This document shows, piece by piece, positions 31,573 to 38,720 of a DNA stretch of 38,720 nt. Each line of letters opens with the position of its first letter. Within the stretch, counting starts at the first letter, position 1. Source of the DNA: CAYRIY01 sp964424335 (GTDB taxonomy: Bacteria; Bacillota; Limnochordia; DTU080; RSA5); NCBI GenBank assembly GCA_964424335.1, contig CAYRIY010000026.1:1-38720 (forward strand), read 5' to 3'. A program made the position numbers and the translations under genes. The notes below the pieces were generated by a model that was not told where the DNA came from, ran no database searches, and saw only the letters and a list, made by a program, of their open reading frames with translations.

Positions 31573-33420
31573 TTGAGTAAGGTCATCGGTATTGACTTAG
31601 GAACTACGAACTCGGTCGTAGCCGTGATGGAAGGCGGCGAACCCGTCGTTATCCCAAATGCGGAAGGATCCCGCACGACGCCATCGGTTGTTGCGTTTTC
31701 CAAGGACGGCGAGCGACTGGTGGGCCAAGTGGCCAAGCGCCAGGCGGTCACCAATCCGGATCGGACCGTCATGTCGATCAAGCGGCGCATGGGAACGGAT
31801 TACAAAGTCAACATCGACGGAAAGGCGTACACGCCCCAAGAGATCTCGGCGATGGTCCTGCAAAAGCTCAAGACCGAAGCCGAGAATTACCTGGGAACGA
31901 GCGTGACGCAGGCGGTCATCACCGTGCCGGCCTACTTCACCGACTCGCAAAGGCAGGCAACCAAGGATGCCGGCAAGATCGCCGGCCTTGAAGTCTTGAG
32001 GATCATCAACGAGCCGACCGCGGCGAGCCTTGCGTATGGCCTCGACAAAGAAGGCGACCAAACCATCCTCGTCTACGACCTCGGGGGAGGCACGTTCGAC
32101 GTGTCAATTCTCGAGCTGGGCGATGGCGTCTTTGAAGTCAAGGCGACGAGCGGCAACAACCATCTCGGTGGAGACGACTTCGACCAGCGCGTCGTCGACT
32201 TTTTGGTCGCAGAGTTCAAAAAGGAGAGCGGCGTCGACCTTTCCAAAGATCGCATGGCGATGCAGCGGCTGCGGGACGCCGCCGAAAAGGCGAAGATCGA
32301 GCTTTCGGGACTCCAGCAGACCAATGTCAACTTGCCGTTCATCACCCAAGGGAGCGATGGGCCGCTTCACCTTGACATCGACATCACCAGGGCCAAGTTC
32401 AACGAGCTTACGGCCGATCTGGTCGAAGCGAGCATGGGGCCGGTGCGGCGCGCGCTCGACGACGCGGGCCTGGGGCCTGACGACATCGACCGAGTGATTC
32501 TCGTGGGCGGCTCGACGCGCATCCCCGCGGTGCAAGAGGCCATCAAGCGCGTCATGGGCAAAGAGCCGCACAAAGGCGTCAACCCCGACGAAGTGGTGGC
32601 GGTCGGCGCCGCGATTCAAGGCGGCGTGCTCGCAGGCGAGGTGAAGGACGTCGTCTTGCTCGACGTGACGCCGCTCTCTTTGGGGATCGAGACGCTTGGG
32701 GGCGTGTTCACGAGGCTGATCGAGCGCAATACCACGATTCCGACGAGCAAGAAGGAAGTCTTCAGCACGGCCGCCGACAATCAAACGGCCGTCGACATAC
32801 ACGTATTGCAGGGCGAGCGTCCGATGGCAGCCGACAACGTCACGCTCGGCCGTTTCCAACTGACCGGCATCCCGCCGGCGCCCCGCGGCGTGCCCAAGAT
32901 TGAGGTTTCCTTCGACATCGATGCGAACGGAATCGTCAACGTCTCCGCCAAAGACCTCGGCACCGGCAAGGAGCAAAAGATTACGATCACTTCTTCGAGC
33001 GGGCTGAGCGAAGAAGACATCGAGCGGATGGTAAAAGACGCCGAGTCACACGCCGAGGAAGACAGGCAAAAGAAAGAGGCCGCCGAGGCGCGCAACGAAG
33101 CGGATACGCTTGTCTACTCCGTCGAAAAGACTCTAAAGGATCTTGGCGACAAGGTTCCGGAGAGTGACAAGACGAAGGTGAACGAGGCTCGGGACGCCCT
33201 CAAGGCCGCGATCGAAAAGGGCGATACCGCCGAGATCAAGGAGAAGACCGCAGCGCTCAACTCAGTGCTGCACGAGGTTTCGTCTCGGATCTACGAGGCG
33301 GCGGCCAGCGATCCCGGGACCGGGTCCACCAATCACTCGCAAGGCGACAAGGCGGACGGCGACAATGTCGTGGACGCCGAGTTTACGGTCTCCGATGAGG
33401 AGAAGTCGGAGAAGAGCTAA
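31573..33420 (+). CDS. dnaK: Chaperone DnaK (Hsp70)
   Basis: The 615-residue ATP-dependent chaperone has the Hsp70 ATPase domain (VIGIDLGTTNSVVA at the N-terminus, YDLGGGTFDVSILELG, ILVGGSTRIPAVQ), a linker with DVTPLSLGIETLGG, the substrate-binding domain and a helical lid, ending in an acidic tail (VVDAEFTVSDEE). As in other Bacillota and Gram-positive relatives, the loop of about 24 residues in the ATPase domain of E. coli DnaK appears to be absent, in keeping with the length. TTG 31573 follows GGGAGGG by about 11 bases. Confidence 0.98.
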   Translation: MSKVIGIDLGTTNSVVAVMEGGEPVVIPNAEGSRTTPSVVAFSKDGERLVGQVAKRQAVTNPDRTVMSIKRRMGTDYKVNIDGKAYTPQEISAMVLQKLKTEAENYLGTSVTQAVITVPAYFTDSQRQATKDAGKIAGLEVLRIINEPTAASLAYGLDKEGDQTILVYDLGGGTFDVSILELGDGVFEVKATSGNNHLGGDDFDQRVVDFLVAEFKKESGVDLSKDRMAMQRLRDAAEKAKIELSGLQQTNVNLPFITQGSDGPLHLDIDITRAKFNELTADLVEASMGPVRRALDDAGLGPDDIDRVILVGGSTRIPAVQEAIKRVMGKEPHKGVNPDEVVAVGAAIQGGVLAGEVKDVVLLDVTPLSLGIETLGGVFTRLIERNTTIPTSKKEVFSTAADNQTAVDIHVLQGERPMAADNVTLGRFQLTGIPPAPRGVPKIEVSFDIDANGIVNVSAKDLGTGKEQKITITSSSGLSEEDIERMVKDAESHAEEDRQKKEAAEARNEADTLVYSVEKTLKDLGDKVPESDKTKVNEARDALKAAIEKGDTAEIKEKTAALNSVLHEVSSRIYEAAASDPGTGSTNHSQGDKADGDNVVDAEFTVSDEEKSEKS

Positions 33421-33478
33421 AAAAAGCGTAGCTTGGAAGTACCCGCTTGCTTCAATTACAGGACAGAGGGTGTAACGT

Positions 33479-34621
33479 TTGGCGAAGCGCGACTACTACG
33501 AGGTGCTGGGCGTCTCAAGGGACGCCTCCGAGCAAGATATAAAAAAGGCGTATAGGCGGCTTGCTCGCCAGTATCACCCCGACGTCAATAAAGAAGACCC
33601 CGATGCCGAGGCGAAGTTTAAGGAGATCGGGGAAGCCTACAAGGTGCTCAGCAACGCCGAGGCCAGAGCGCGTTACGACCAGTTCGGCCATGCGGCATTT
33701 GAAGGCGCCGGCGCCGCGGGCGGTGGCGCCGGCGGTCCGTTCGGCGGCGGCTTCGGCGGCTTTGAGGGCTTTGACGACATCTTCGACATGTTCTTTGGCG
33801 GCGCGCAGGGGCGTCGCCCGACGGGACCCCGCCAAGGGGACGACCTGCGGTACGACCTCGAGCTGGACTTCGTCGACGCGGCCCTCGGCATCGAGACTGA
33901 GATCGAGGTGCCAAGGACCGAGAAGTGCCCGCATTGCAAAGGAAACCAGGCCGAGCCGGGAACGCCCATCCGGGACTGCACTCGCTGCGGCGGCACGGGA
34001 GAGCAAAGGCAAGTGCGGCAAACGGCGTTTGGGCGGTTTGTCAACGTCACGCCGTGTCCCGAATGCCGGGGTGAGGGGAAAAAGGTCGAAACCCCGTGCA
34101 TGGAGTGCGCCGGGGCCGGCGTCGTTCGCCGCCGCCGGACGATCAAAGCGAAGATTCCGGCCGGTGTCGACGACGGATTCCGCATTCGCTTGAGCGGCGA
34201 AGGCGGCGCGGGCGAGCGTGGGGGTCCGCCCGGAGACCTTTACATTTTCATCTCCGTTCGGCCGCACGACTTTTTTGAGCGCGACGGGAACGACGTCATC
34301 TGCGAAGTGCCGATCAGCTTCGTCCAAGCGGCGCTCGGCGACGAATTGGAAGTGCCGACGCTCCACGGCTCCGCCAAACTGCGCGTCCCCGAGGGCACGC
34401 AGTCGGGCACTCGTTTTCGCTTGCGAGGTCAGGGTATATCCGATCCGAGAGGCTACGGACGCGGCGATCAGTACGTGGTAACGAAAGTCGTGACGCCGAC
34501 GCGCCTTTCGGCAAAACAGCGCGAGCTCTTAAAGGAGTTTGCAAGGCTCGGGGGAGACAAAGTCGAGGACGAGCGAGGTTTCTTTGACCGGGTGAAAGAC
34601 GCGCTCAAAGGGGGCGTGTAG
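33479..34621 (+). CDS. dnaJ: Chaperone DnaJ (Hsp40)
   Basis: The 380-residue cochaperone stimulates the ATPase of DnaK and delivers clients. It has the J domain with HPD (YHPDVNKED, near residue 33), a Gly/Phe-rich linker (about 75-110), the zinc domain with four CxxC repeats (CPHC, CTRC, CPEC, CMEC; about 145-220) and the C-terminal client domain. The first zinc repeat is CPHCKGNQ rather than CxxCxGxG. TTG 33479 follows GAGGGTG. It is the last heat-shock gene before prmA. Confidence 0.97.
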   Translation: MAKRDYYEVLGVSRDASEQDIKKAYRRLARQYHPDVNKEDPDAEAKFKEIGEAYKVLSNAEARARYDQFGHAAFEGAGAAGGGAGGPFGGGFGGFEGFDDIFDMFFGGAQGRRPTGPRQGDDLRYDLELDFVDAALGIETEIEVPRTEKCPHCKGNQAEPGTPIRDCTRCGGTGEQRQVRQTAFGRFVNVTPCPECRGEGKKVETPCMECAGAGVVRRRRTIKAKIPAGVDDGFRIRLSGEGGAGERGGPPGDLYIFISVRPHDFFERDGNDVICEVPISFVQAALGDELEVPTLHGSAKLRVPEGTQSGTRFRLRGQGISDPRGYGRGDQYVVTKVVTPTRLSAKQRELLKEFARLGGDKVEDERGFFDRVKDALKGGV

Positions 34622-34664
34622 TGGCACGTCCCACGCATCGCCCACGGACGGGGAGGGGTTCGCA

Positions 34665-35537
34665 CTGGACTGGATCGAAGTGACCGTCTTGACCACGCCC
34701 GCAGCCTCAGAGGCGGTGGCAAACCTTTTGATCGAAGAGGGAGCGGGCGGTGTCGTCGAGACGTCGGCGGCGGAACGCACGGCGTACTACCCGAAAATTG
34801 ATGGATGGAAGACCCGCTTGGACCGAATAGAGCGGTCAGTGGCGGGTCTTTCCCGTTTCGGCATCGATGTCGGCCCCGCCCGCGTCACGACGCGGACGGT
34901 GAACGACGAAGACTGGGCCGAGGCGTGGAAAGCGCATTTTCACCCCTTGCGCTTAGGTCAGCGCATTGTCGTCCGACCGTCGTGGCGCGAGCATCAGGCC
35001 GGTCCGGATGACCTGATCGTGCACCTTGACCCAGGCATGGCATTTGGGACCGGCAACCATCCCACGACCGCTCTGTGCGTCGCCGCGCTCGAACGTGTGG
35101 TAATGCCGGGGAACTCCGTGTTTGACATCGGCACGGGCTCCGGGATCTTAGCGATCGTCGCAGCGCGCCTTGGCGCCGCTCGTGTATGGGCTTGCGACAC
35201 GGACCCGGTCGCGGTCAAGGTCACGAGGGAGAACGTGGCCTTAAACGGTGTGGCAGACCAAGTGGAGGCGCTCGAGGGGAGCTGGCAGACGCTCGCCGGA
35301 TTAAATGAAAAAGCCGATGTGGCCGTCGCCAACATCATCGCTTCAGTGATCATTCAGATGGCGGGCGAGGTGCGAACGCTCGTCAAAAATGGCGGTGCCT
35401 TCGTCGCCTCAGGCATCATTCACAGCCGGGCGGATGAGGTCGCCGCGGCGTTGAGCGAAGCCGGTTGGAGCCTAATCGACCGGTTGGAAAAGGAAGAGTG
35501 GGTTGCGTTTGTGGCCCGACACGGGGACGTGGTTTGA
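34665..35537 (+). CDS. prmA: Ribosomal protein L11 methyltransferase
   Basis: PrmA methylates L11 of the large ribosomal subunit with S-adenosylmethionine. The C-terminal domain has VFDIGTGSGILAIVAARLGA for cofactor binding, CDTDPVAV and VANIIASVI; upstream is FGTGNHPTT, a family signature. The frame has a GTG at 34680, but homology to the usual N-terminus (MxWxE) begins earlier as LDWIEVTVL, and GGGGAGGGG (34651-34659) stands about six bases before CTG 34665. I therefore start it at CTG, giving 290 residues; GTG 34680 would drop the first five. It follows dnaJ after 43 bases and runs directly into rsmE. Confidence 0.92.
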   Translation: MDWIEVTVLTTPAASEAVANLLIEEGAGGVVETSAAERTAYYPKIDGWKTRLDRIERSVAGLSRFGIDVGPARVTTRTVNDEDWAEAWKAHFHPLRLGQRIVVRPSWREHQAGPDDLIVHLDPGMAFGTGNHPTTALCVAALERVVMPGNSVFDIGTGSGILAIVAARLGAARVWACDTDPVAVKVTRENVALNGVADQVEALEGSWQTLAGLNEKADVAVANIIASVIIQMAGEVRTLVKNGGAFVASGIIHSRADEVAAALSEAGWSLIDRLEKEEWVAFVARHGDVV

Positions 35538-36344
35538 GTGACCTATCGATTTTACGTCACGCCCGATCAGATCGAGCGGACAAGCGCTCCGGGCGATGAC
35601 CGCGTTAGGGAATTCACCGCAATGCTTACGGGGGGCGAGGCCCAGCACGCCGCACAGGTCTTGCGCCTTGGAGCGGGCGATCCCGTCTTGATCATCGACG
35701 GCTCAGGCGACGAGTATCGAGGGGTCGTTCGCCGCATTACAAGCGGCCCGGAGGGACCAAAGGTCGAGGTGTGGGGTGACGATGTTAGGCCGTGCGCCTC
35801 CGAGCCGCGGGTGGACATCGTGCTCGTTCAAGGATTGCCCAAAGGGGACAAGCTCGAGGAGATCGTCGAGAAAGGGACGGAGGTCGGGGTCACGCACTTC
35901 ATGCCCGTTCGCACGGAACGATCGGTCGTGCATTACAACCGTGAGAAGGCTGAAAAGAAGCGAAGCCGGTGTGAGCGCGTCGCGCTGAGCGCGGTCAAGC
36001 AATCGGGGCGTGGTCGCATTCCCCGTGTATACCCCTTTTCCGACTTGACGGATCCAAGCCTGCGGGAACGCCTCGAAGGGCTCACATTGATCGCCTTCTG
36101 GGAGGAGGCGGTGACACCGCTCCAGCACGTTGCCGCTCGCCTTTTCAAAGAAGGGGCCGAAATGCCCAAAGGAATCGCGCTGTTCATTGGACCCGAAGGC
36201 GGCTTTTCGCAGCAAGAGGCCAAGATGCTCGAGTCGTGGGGCGCCCATATAGCCTCGCTTGGCCCAAGGATCCTAAAGACCCAGACGGCGGGTCCGGTCG
36301 CAGCGGCTTTGGTCTTGTACGCCCTCGGGGAGGGCGTGCGATGA
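35538..36344 (+). CDS. rsmE: 16S rRNA m3U1498 methyltransferase RsmE
   Basis: The 268-residue SPOUT enzyme methylates U1498 of 16S rRNA. An N-terminal PUA-like domain (about 1-75, with GGEAQHAAQVLRLGAGD) precedes the knotted SAM-binding domain, where LVQGLPKGDKLEEIVEKGTEVG, given here as ends LVQGLPKG and EKGTEVG, and IGPEGGFSQQE, then LGPRILKTQTAGPVAA, are the family motifs. GTG 35538 begins right after the prmA stop, so the two are coupled. Confidence 0.95.
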   Translation: MTYRFYVTPDQIERTSAPGDDRVREFTAMLTGGEAQHAAQVLRLGAGDPVLIIDGSGDEYRGVVRRITSGPEGPKVEVWGDDVRPCASEPRVDIVLVQGLPKGDKLEEIVEKGTEVGVTHFMPVRTERSVVHYNREKAEKKRSRCERVALSAVKQSGRGRIPRVYPFSDLTDPSLRERLEGLTLIAFWEEAVTPLQHVAARLFKEGAEMPKGIALFIGPEGGFSQQEAKMLESWGAHIASLGPRILKTQTAGPVAAALVLYALGEGVR

Positions 36345-36360
36345 GCGAAAGGGTGTCGCC

Positions 36361-36843
36361 ATGAAGATCGGGGTATTGTCGGATACGCACATCCCTAGTC
36401 GGGCTCGGGCGCTGCCGCCGATTCTCTTTGAGGCGTTTGCCGACGTAGCGATGATCCTCCATGCCGGGGACGTCGCGTGCGTTGACGTGTTGATCGAGCT
36501 CGAGAGCCTCGCGCCCGTTTACGCCGTGCGGGGCAACATCGATCCGCCGGAGCTTTTCTCACGGCTCCCGCACACCCGCACGATCGAAGTGGAAGGCGTC
36601 ACGATCGGATTGATCCACGGGGACGGCCGCTCGGGGCGGACCGAGGATCGAGCGCTCAAGGCCTTTCCAAACGCGGACTGCGTGGTCTTCGGTCACTCCC
36701 ACGCCCCTATGTGCGAACGCCGCGGGAGTGTGCTTCTTTTCAATCCAGGATCGCCAACGGACCGGCGGGCGCAGCCGAAGCACTCGTTTGGGATCCTGTC
36801 GGTCCGATCCGGAGAGATTTCGGGCGAAATCATTCGATTTTGA
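36361..36843 (+). CDS. YfcE/MJ0936-type metallophosphoesterase
   Basis: A compact 160-residue calcineurin-fold phosphoesterase. All metal motifs are visible in order: LSDTH (residue about 6), HAGDVA, GNID, IHGDG and GHSH. Relatives hydrolyse phosphodiesters in vitro; the physiological substrate is unknown. ATG 36361 follows AAAGGGTG; it lies 16 bases after rsmE and probably belongs to the same transcript. Confidence 0.85.
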   Translation: MKIGVLSDTHIPSRARALPPILFEAFADVAMILHAGDVACVDVLIELESLAPVYAVRGNIDPPELFSRLPHTRTIEVEGVTIGLIHGDGRSGRTEDRALKAFPNADCVVFGHSHAPMCERRGSVLLFNPGSPTDRRAQPKHSFGILSVRSGEISGEIIRF

Positions 36844-36888
36844 TAGGCAAATAGCGACAAAGTGTGTCGCAGAGGAGATTTCAACATA

Positions 36889-37638
36889 ATGGGTGTCGCA
36901 ATGCAGATCTTTGCAATCGGCGACTTGCACCTGCCGGGAGGCCAGGAGAAGCCGATGGATGTCTTCGGCGCGGCGTGGCGCGATCATGCCGCCCGCATCG
37001 AAGCAAATTGGAGGCGGATCGTGGGAGAAGACGACCTGGTGCTCGTTCCGGGAGACATCTCGTGGGCGATGAAGCTGCACGAAGCGGCGGAGGATTTGTC
37101 GTTCATCGAGCGGCTTCCTGGGAAGGTGGTCTTGTCCAAAGGCAATCACGACTACTGGTGGCAGGCGATCGGCAAGGTGCGCGCCGCGCTGGGGGGCCGC
37201 GTCCAAGCCCTGCAAAATGATCACATTGCGATCTCGGATCGGTGGGCGATCTGCGGCAGCAGGGGTTGGACGCACCCCTATTCGCCGGAGTTCACCGAGC
37301 ACGACGAAAAGATCTACGAACGCGAACTCGAGCGGTTGGAACTGTCGCTTTCCTCAGCCGTCAAGGCGGGTCTGAAGCCCGCGGTGGCGATGCTTCACTT
37401 TCCCCCGGCCCCGTCCGACGGGCGTCCTACGGGTTTTTCCGACCTCTTGGAACGATTTGAGGTGCCCGTCTGCGTTTACGGACACCTCCACGGCGAAGGA
37501 AGAGCAGGGGCCTTGCAGGGCGCGCTGCGCGGCGTCGTCTACCACCTGGTCGCTTGCGACGCCATCGGATTTGCCCCCAAGTGGGTCGCTCAACTGTCAA
37601 ACGGCGCTCTGAGCATTGATCCCGCGGTCGCAGGTTGA
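36889..37638 (+). CDS. Calcineurin-like metallophosphoesterase (COG1768 type)
   Basis: A 249-residue phosphoesterase with motifs IGDLHL, VPGDISWAM, GNHDYWW, MLHFPP and GHLHG, so the metal site is complete. It is related to predicted phosphohydrolases of COG1768; its substrate is unknown. ATG 36889 follows GAGGAG by about 11 bases; ATG 36901 is an alternative. It is the second phosphoesterase in a row after rsmE and converges on the PhoU-fusion gene, with 13 bases between their stops. Confidence 0.82.
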   Translation: MGVAMQIFAIGDLHLPGGQEKPMDVFGAAWRDHAARIEANWRRIVGEDDLVLVPGDISWAMKLHEAAEDLSFIERLPGKVVLSKGNHDYWWQAIGKVRAALGGRVQALQNDHIAISDRWAICGSRGWTHPYSPEFTEHDEKIYERELERLELSLSSAVKAGLKPAVAMLHFPPAPSDGRPTGFSDLLERFEVPVCVYGHLHGEGRAGALQGALRGVVYHLVACDAIGFAPKWVAQLSNGALSIDPAVAG

Positions 37639-37651
37639 TCGCACGAACGGA

Positions 37652-38720
37652 TCAGCGCGGCAGGAACGGCCGGGGAAGCTGGTCTTCGTTTCGTCCGGAG
37701 GTTCGGGGCGAACGCTTCCCTTCCACCATGAAGATCACGTGCTCGGCGATGTTGGTCGCGTGGTCAGCCACCCGCTCGAGGTATCTGGCCACAAAGAGCA
37801 AGTAGAGCGCTTGCCCGGCCCGGTACGCGTCCCCGCCGTCGGTGACGAATCCAAGCAACTCCTCGAACAACTCCCGATACAGTGCGTCGACCGGAATGTC
37901 TTGCTCGTAGACGCCGTACGCCAAGGAGGCGTCCCTGCGCACGAGGGCGTCGAGCGATTGCCGCACCATTGCCTGGGCTTTCTCTGCCATGCGCGGGATG
38001 TCGATCAACGGTTTGATCAAGGGCTCGTCGCCAATCGCAAGCGTCACTTCCGCAATGTTGACCGCGTGGTCCGCGATGCGCTCGAGGTCGGTTGCGGCCT
38101 GCATGACGGTGGACAAAGTGCGAAGCTCCCGGCCTACGGGGGCCGCTCGTCCGACGAGCCCAAGAGCCGCCTCCTTGATGGCGCGCTCTCTTTGGTCGAT
38201 GTCGATGTCGGTCTCGAGCACTTCACGGGCGATGGAAAGGTTTTGGTCCGTGAGCGACTGCACTGCGCGGTGCACGGCTCTCTCGGCCCGGCTGCCCATG
38301 GCGAGCAGCTCGTGGTAGATCTCCTCGAGCCCCGGGTTCAACCCGTGCCCCGCGGCGGCTTCGATCGTTTCGACGGCGGCGGGAGGCGGGGAGACGACGA
38401 GCTGGTTGGCAGGCCCGTCGGCGACGAGTTTGCCTTCTTTCAATACCAGGATGCGCACGGCCGTCGCCGCAGGCCGCCGGAGCGCCCGGGACGCCCAAAG
38501 CACGGGAATCCGCTGAGCGATCTTGGCAACGACGGCATCAAACTGCCTGGCCTCTTCGGGATCGAGTCCGACGGTTGGATCGTCGAGGAGGAGGTAAGGG
38601 GCGCCTTTGACCGCGCTGCGACATGCAAGAAGTTTGAGGCGCTCCAATCGAGTTAGGCTCCGCGTCGATTCGGACAGTCGGCTTTGATAGACATCCCAAA
38701 GGTCAAGAGCCGACAGGGAC
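37652..38720 (-). CDS. Degenerate ABC-ATPase domain fused to PhoU (5' end outside the window)
   Basis: The frame stays open to the window's right edge, so 355 C-terminal residues are visible. The first 100 look like the last part of a PstB-like ABC ATPase: a Walker B LLLDDPTVGLDPEE and LVLKEGKLVADGP. But the signature LSGGQ position reads LTRLE, the catalytic Glu after Walker B is Asp, and the H-loop His is missing (VLWASRALRR). The rest is a full two-repeat PhoU domain (about 125-335; DLERIADHAVNIAEV and YLERVADHATNIAEHV). PhoU restrains phosphate uptake through PstB and the sensor kinase. The natural fusion suggests a regulator that mimics PstB. Confidence 0.85.
   Translation of the reverse strand, partial: SLSALDLWDVYQSRLSESTRSLTRLERLKLLACRSAVKGAPYLLLDDPTVGLDPEEARQFDAVVAKIAQRIPVLWASRALRRPAATAVRILVLKEGKLVADGPANQLVVSPPPAAVETIEAAAGHGLNPGLEEIYHELLAMGSRAERAVHRAVQSLTDQNLSIAREVLETDIDIDQRERAIKEAALGLVGRAAPVGRELRTLSTVMQAATDLERIADHAVNIAEVTLAIGDEPLIKPLIDIPRMAEKAQAMVRQSLDALVRRDASLAYGVYEQDIPVDALYRELFEELLGFVTDGGDAYRAGQALYLLFVARYLERVADHATNIAEHVIFMVEGKRSPRTSGRNEDQLPRPFLPR

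Noticed and set aside
37616..38656. A 346-codon open frame on the plus strand
   Set aside because: It is antisense to the ABC-PhoU gene, which carries clear PhoU repeats.
1..38720. CRISPR arrays, tRNA or rRNA genes, insertion sequences
   Set aside because: No regularly spaced repeats, no cloverleaf or rRNA-like stretch and no transposase motif were seen by eye; a dedicated scan was not possible.

Overview
The window comes from a GC-rich, endospore-forming member of the Bacillota (Firmicutes). This rests on the germination protease gpr, the engulfment hydrolase spoIIP, a leucine T-box leader before leuS, a perfect CIRCE element before hrcA, and the Bacillota-type order comEA-comEC-holA-rpsT-gpr-spoIIP-lepA-hemW-hrcA-grpE-dnaK-dnaJ-prmA-rsmE. 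Many genes begin with TTG or GTG. The species cannot be named from the sequence alone. No tRNA, rRNA, IS element, phage gene or CRISPR array was seen.

Layout. 1-1925: a secreted DUF192 protein translationally coupled to a lipoprotein of the glucose/sorbosone dehydrogenase fold. 1983-3182: two metal-sensing repressors on the minus strand (PerR-type, then IdeR-type), with a strong promoter and a Fur-family operator over the first start codon. 3323-5353: a stand-alone RibD C-terminal reductase domain and an MFS exporter. 5470-8651: an envelope group made of an exported OstA/LptA-like protein, an exported S41/PDZ protein that has lost its catalytic dyad, and an exported protein that looks like an outer-membrane beta-barrel ending in Phe. 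8705-9663: four small genes, including a Doc/Fic-like protein with a broken active-site motif. 9660-12577: leuS with its T-box leader. 12603-17751: a ClpP-fold membrane protease, then the DNA-uptake genes comEA and comEC, then holA. 17754-18677: a very long hairpin, rpsT (minus) and a 46-residue zinc-ribbon gene. 18747-25469: gpr and spoIIP, separated by a minus-strand orphan solute-binding protein and an L,D-transpeptidase, then murJ. 25679-28733: lepA and hemW. 28730-29521: an M14 peptidase. 29608-37638: the heat-shock operon hrcA-grpE-dnaK-dnaJ continuing into prmA, rsmE and two metallophosphoesterases. 37652-38720: a protein, cut by the window edge, that joins a degenerate ABC-ATPase domain to PhoU.

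Most of the window is housekeeping: translation (leuS, rpsT, lepA, prmA, rsmE), proteostasis, DNA uptake, replication and sporulation. The less ordinary parts are the envelope group at 5470-8651, which hints that this spore-former may have an outer membrane; the inactive Doc-like module; the ABC-PhoU fusion; a probable CTG start for prmA; and a 21-bp-stem hairpin between holA and rpsT.
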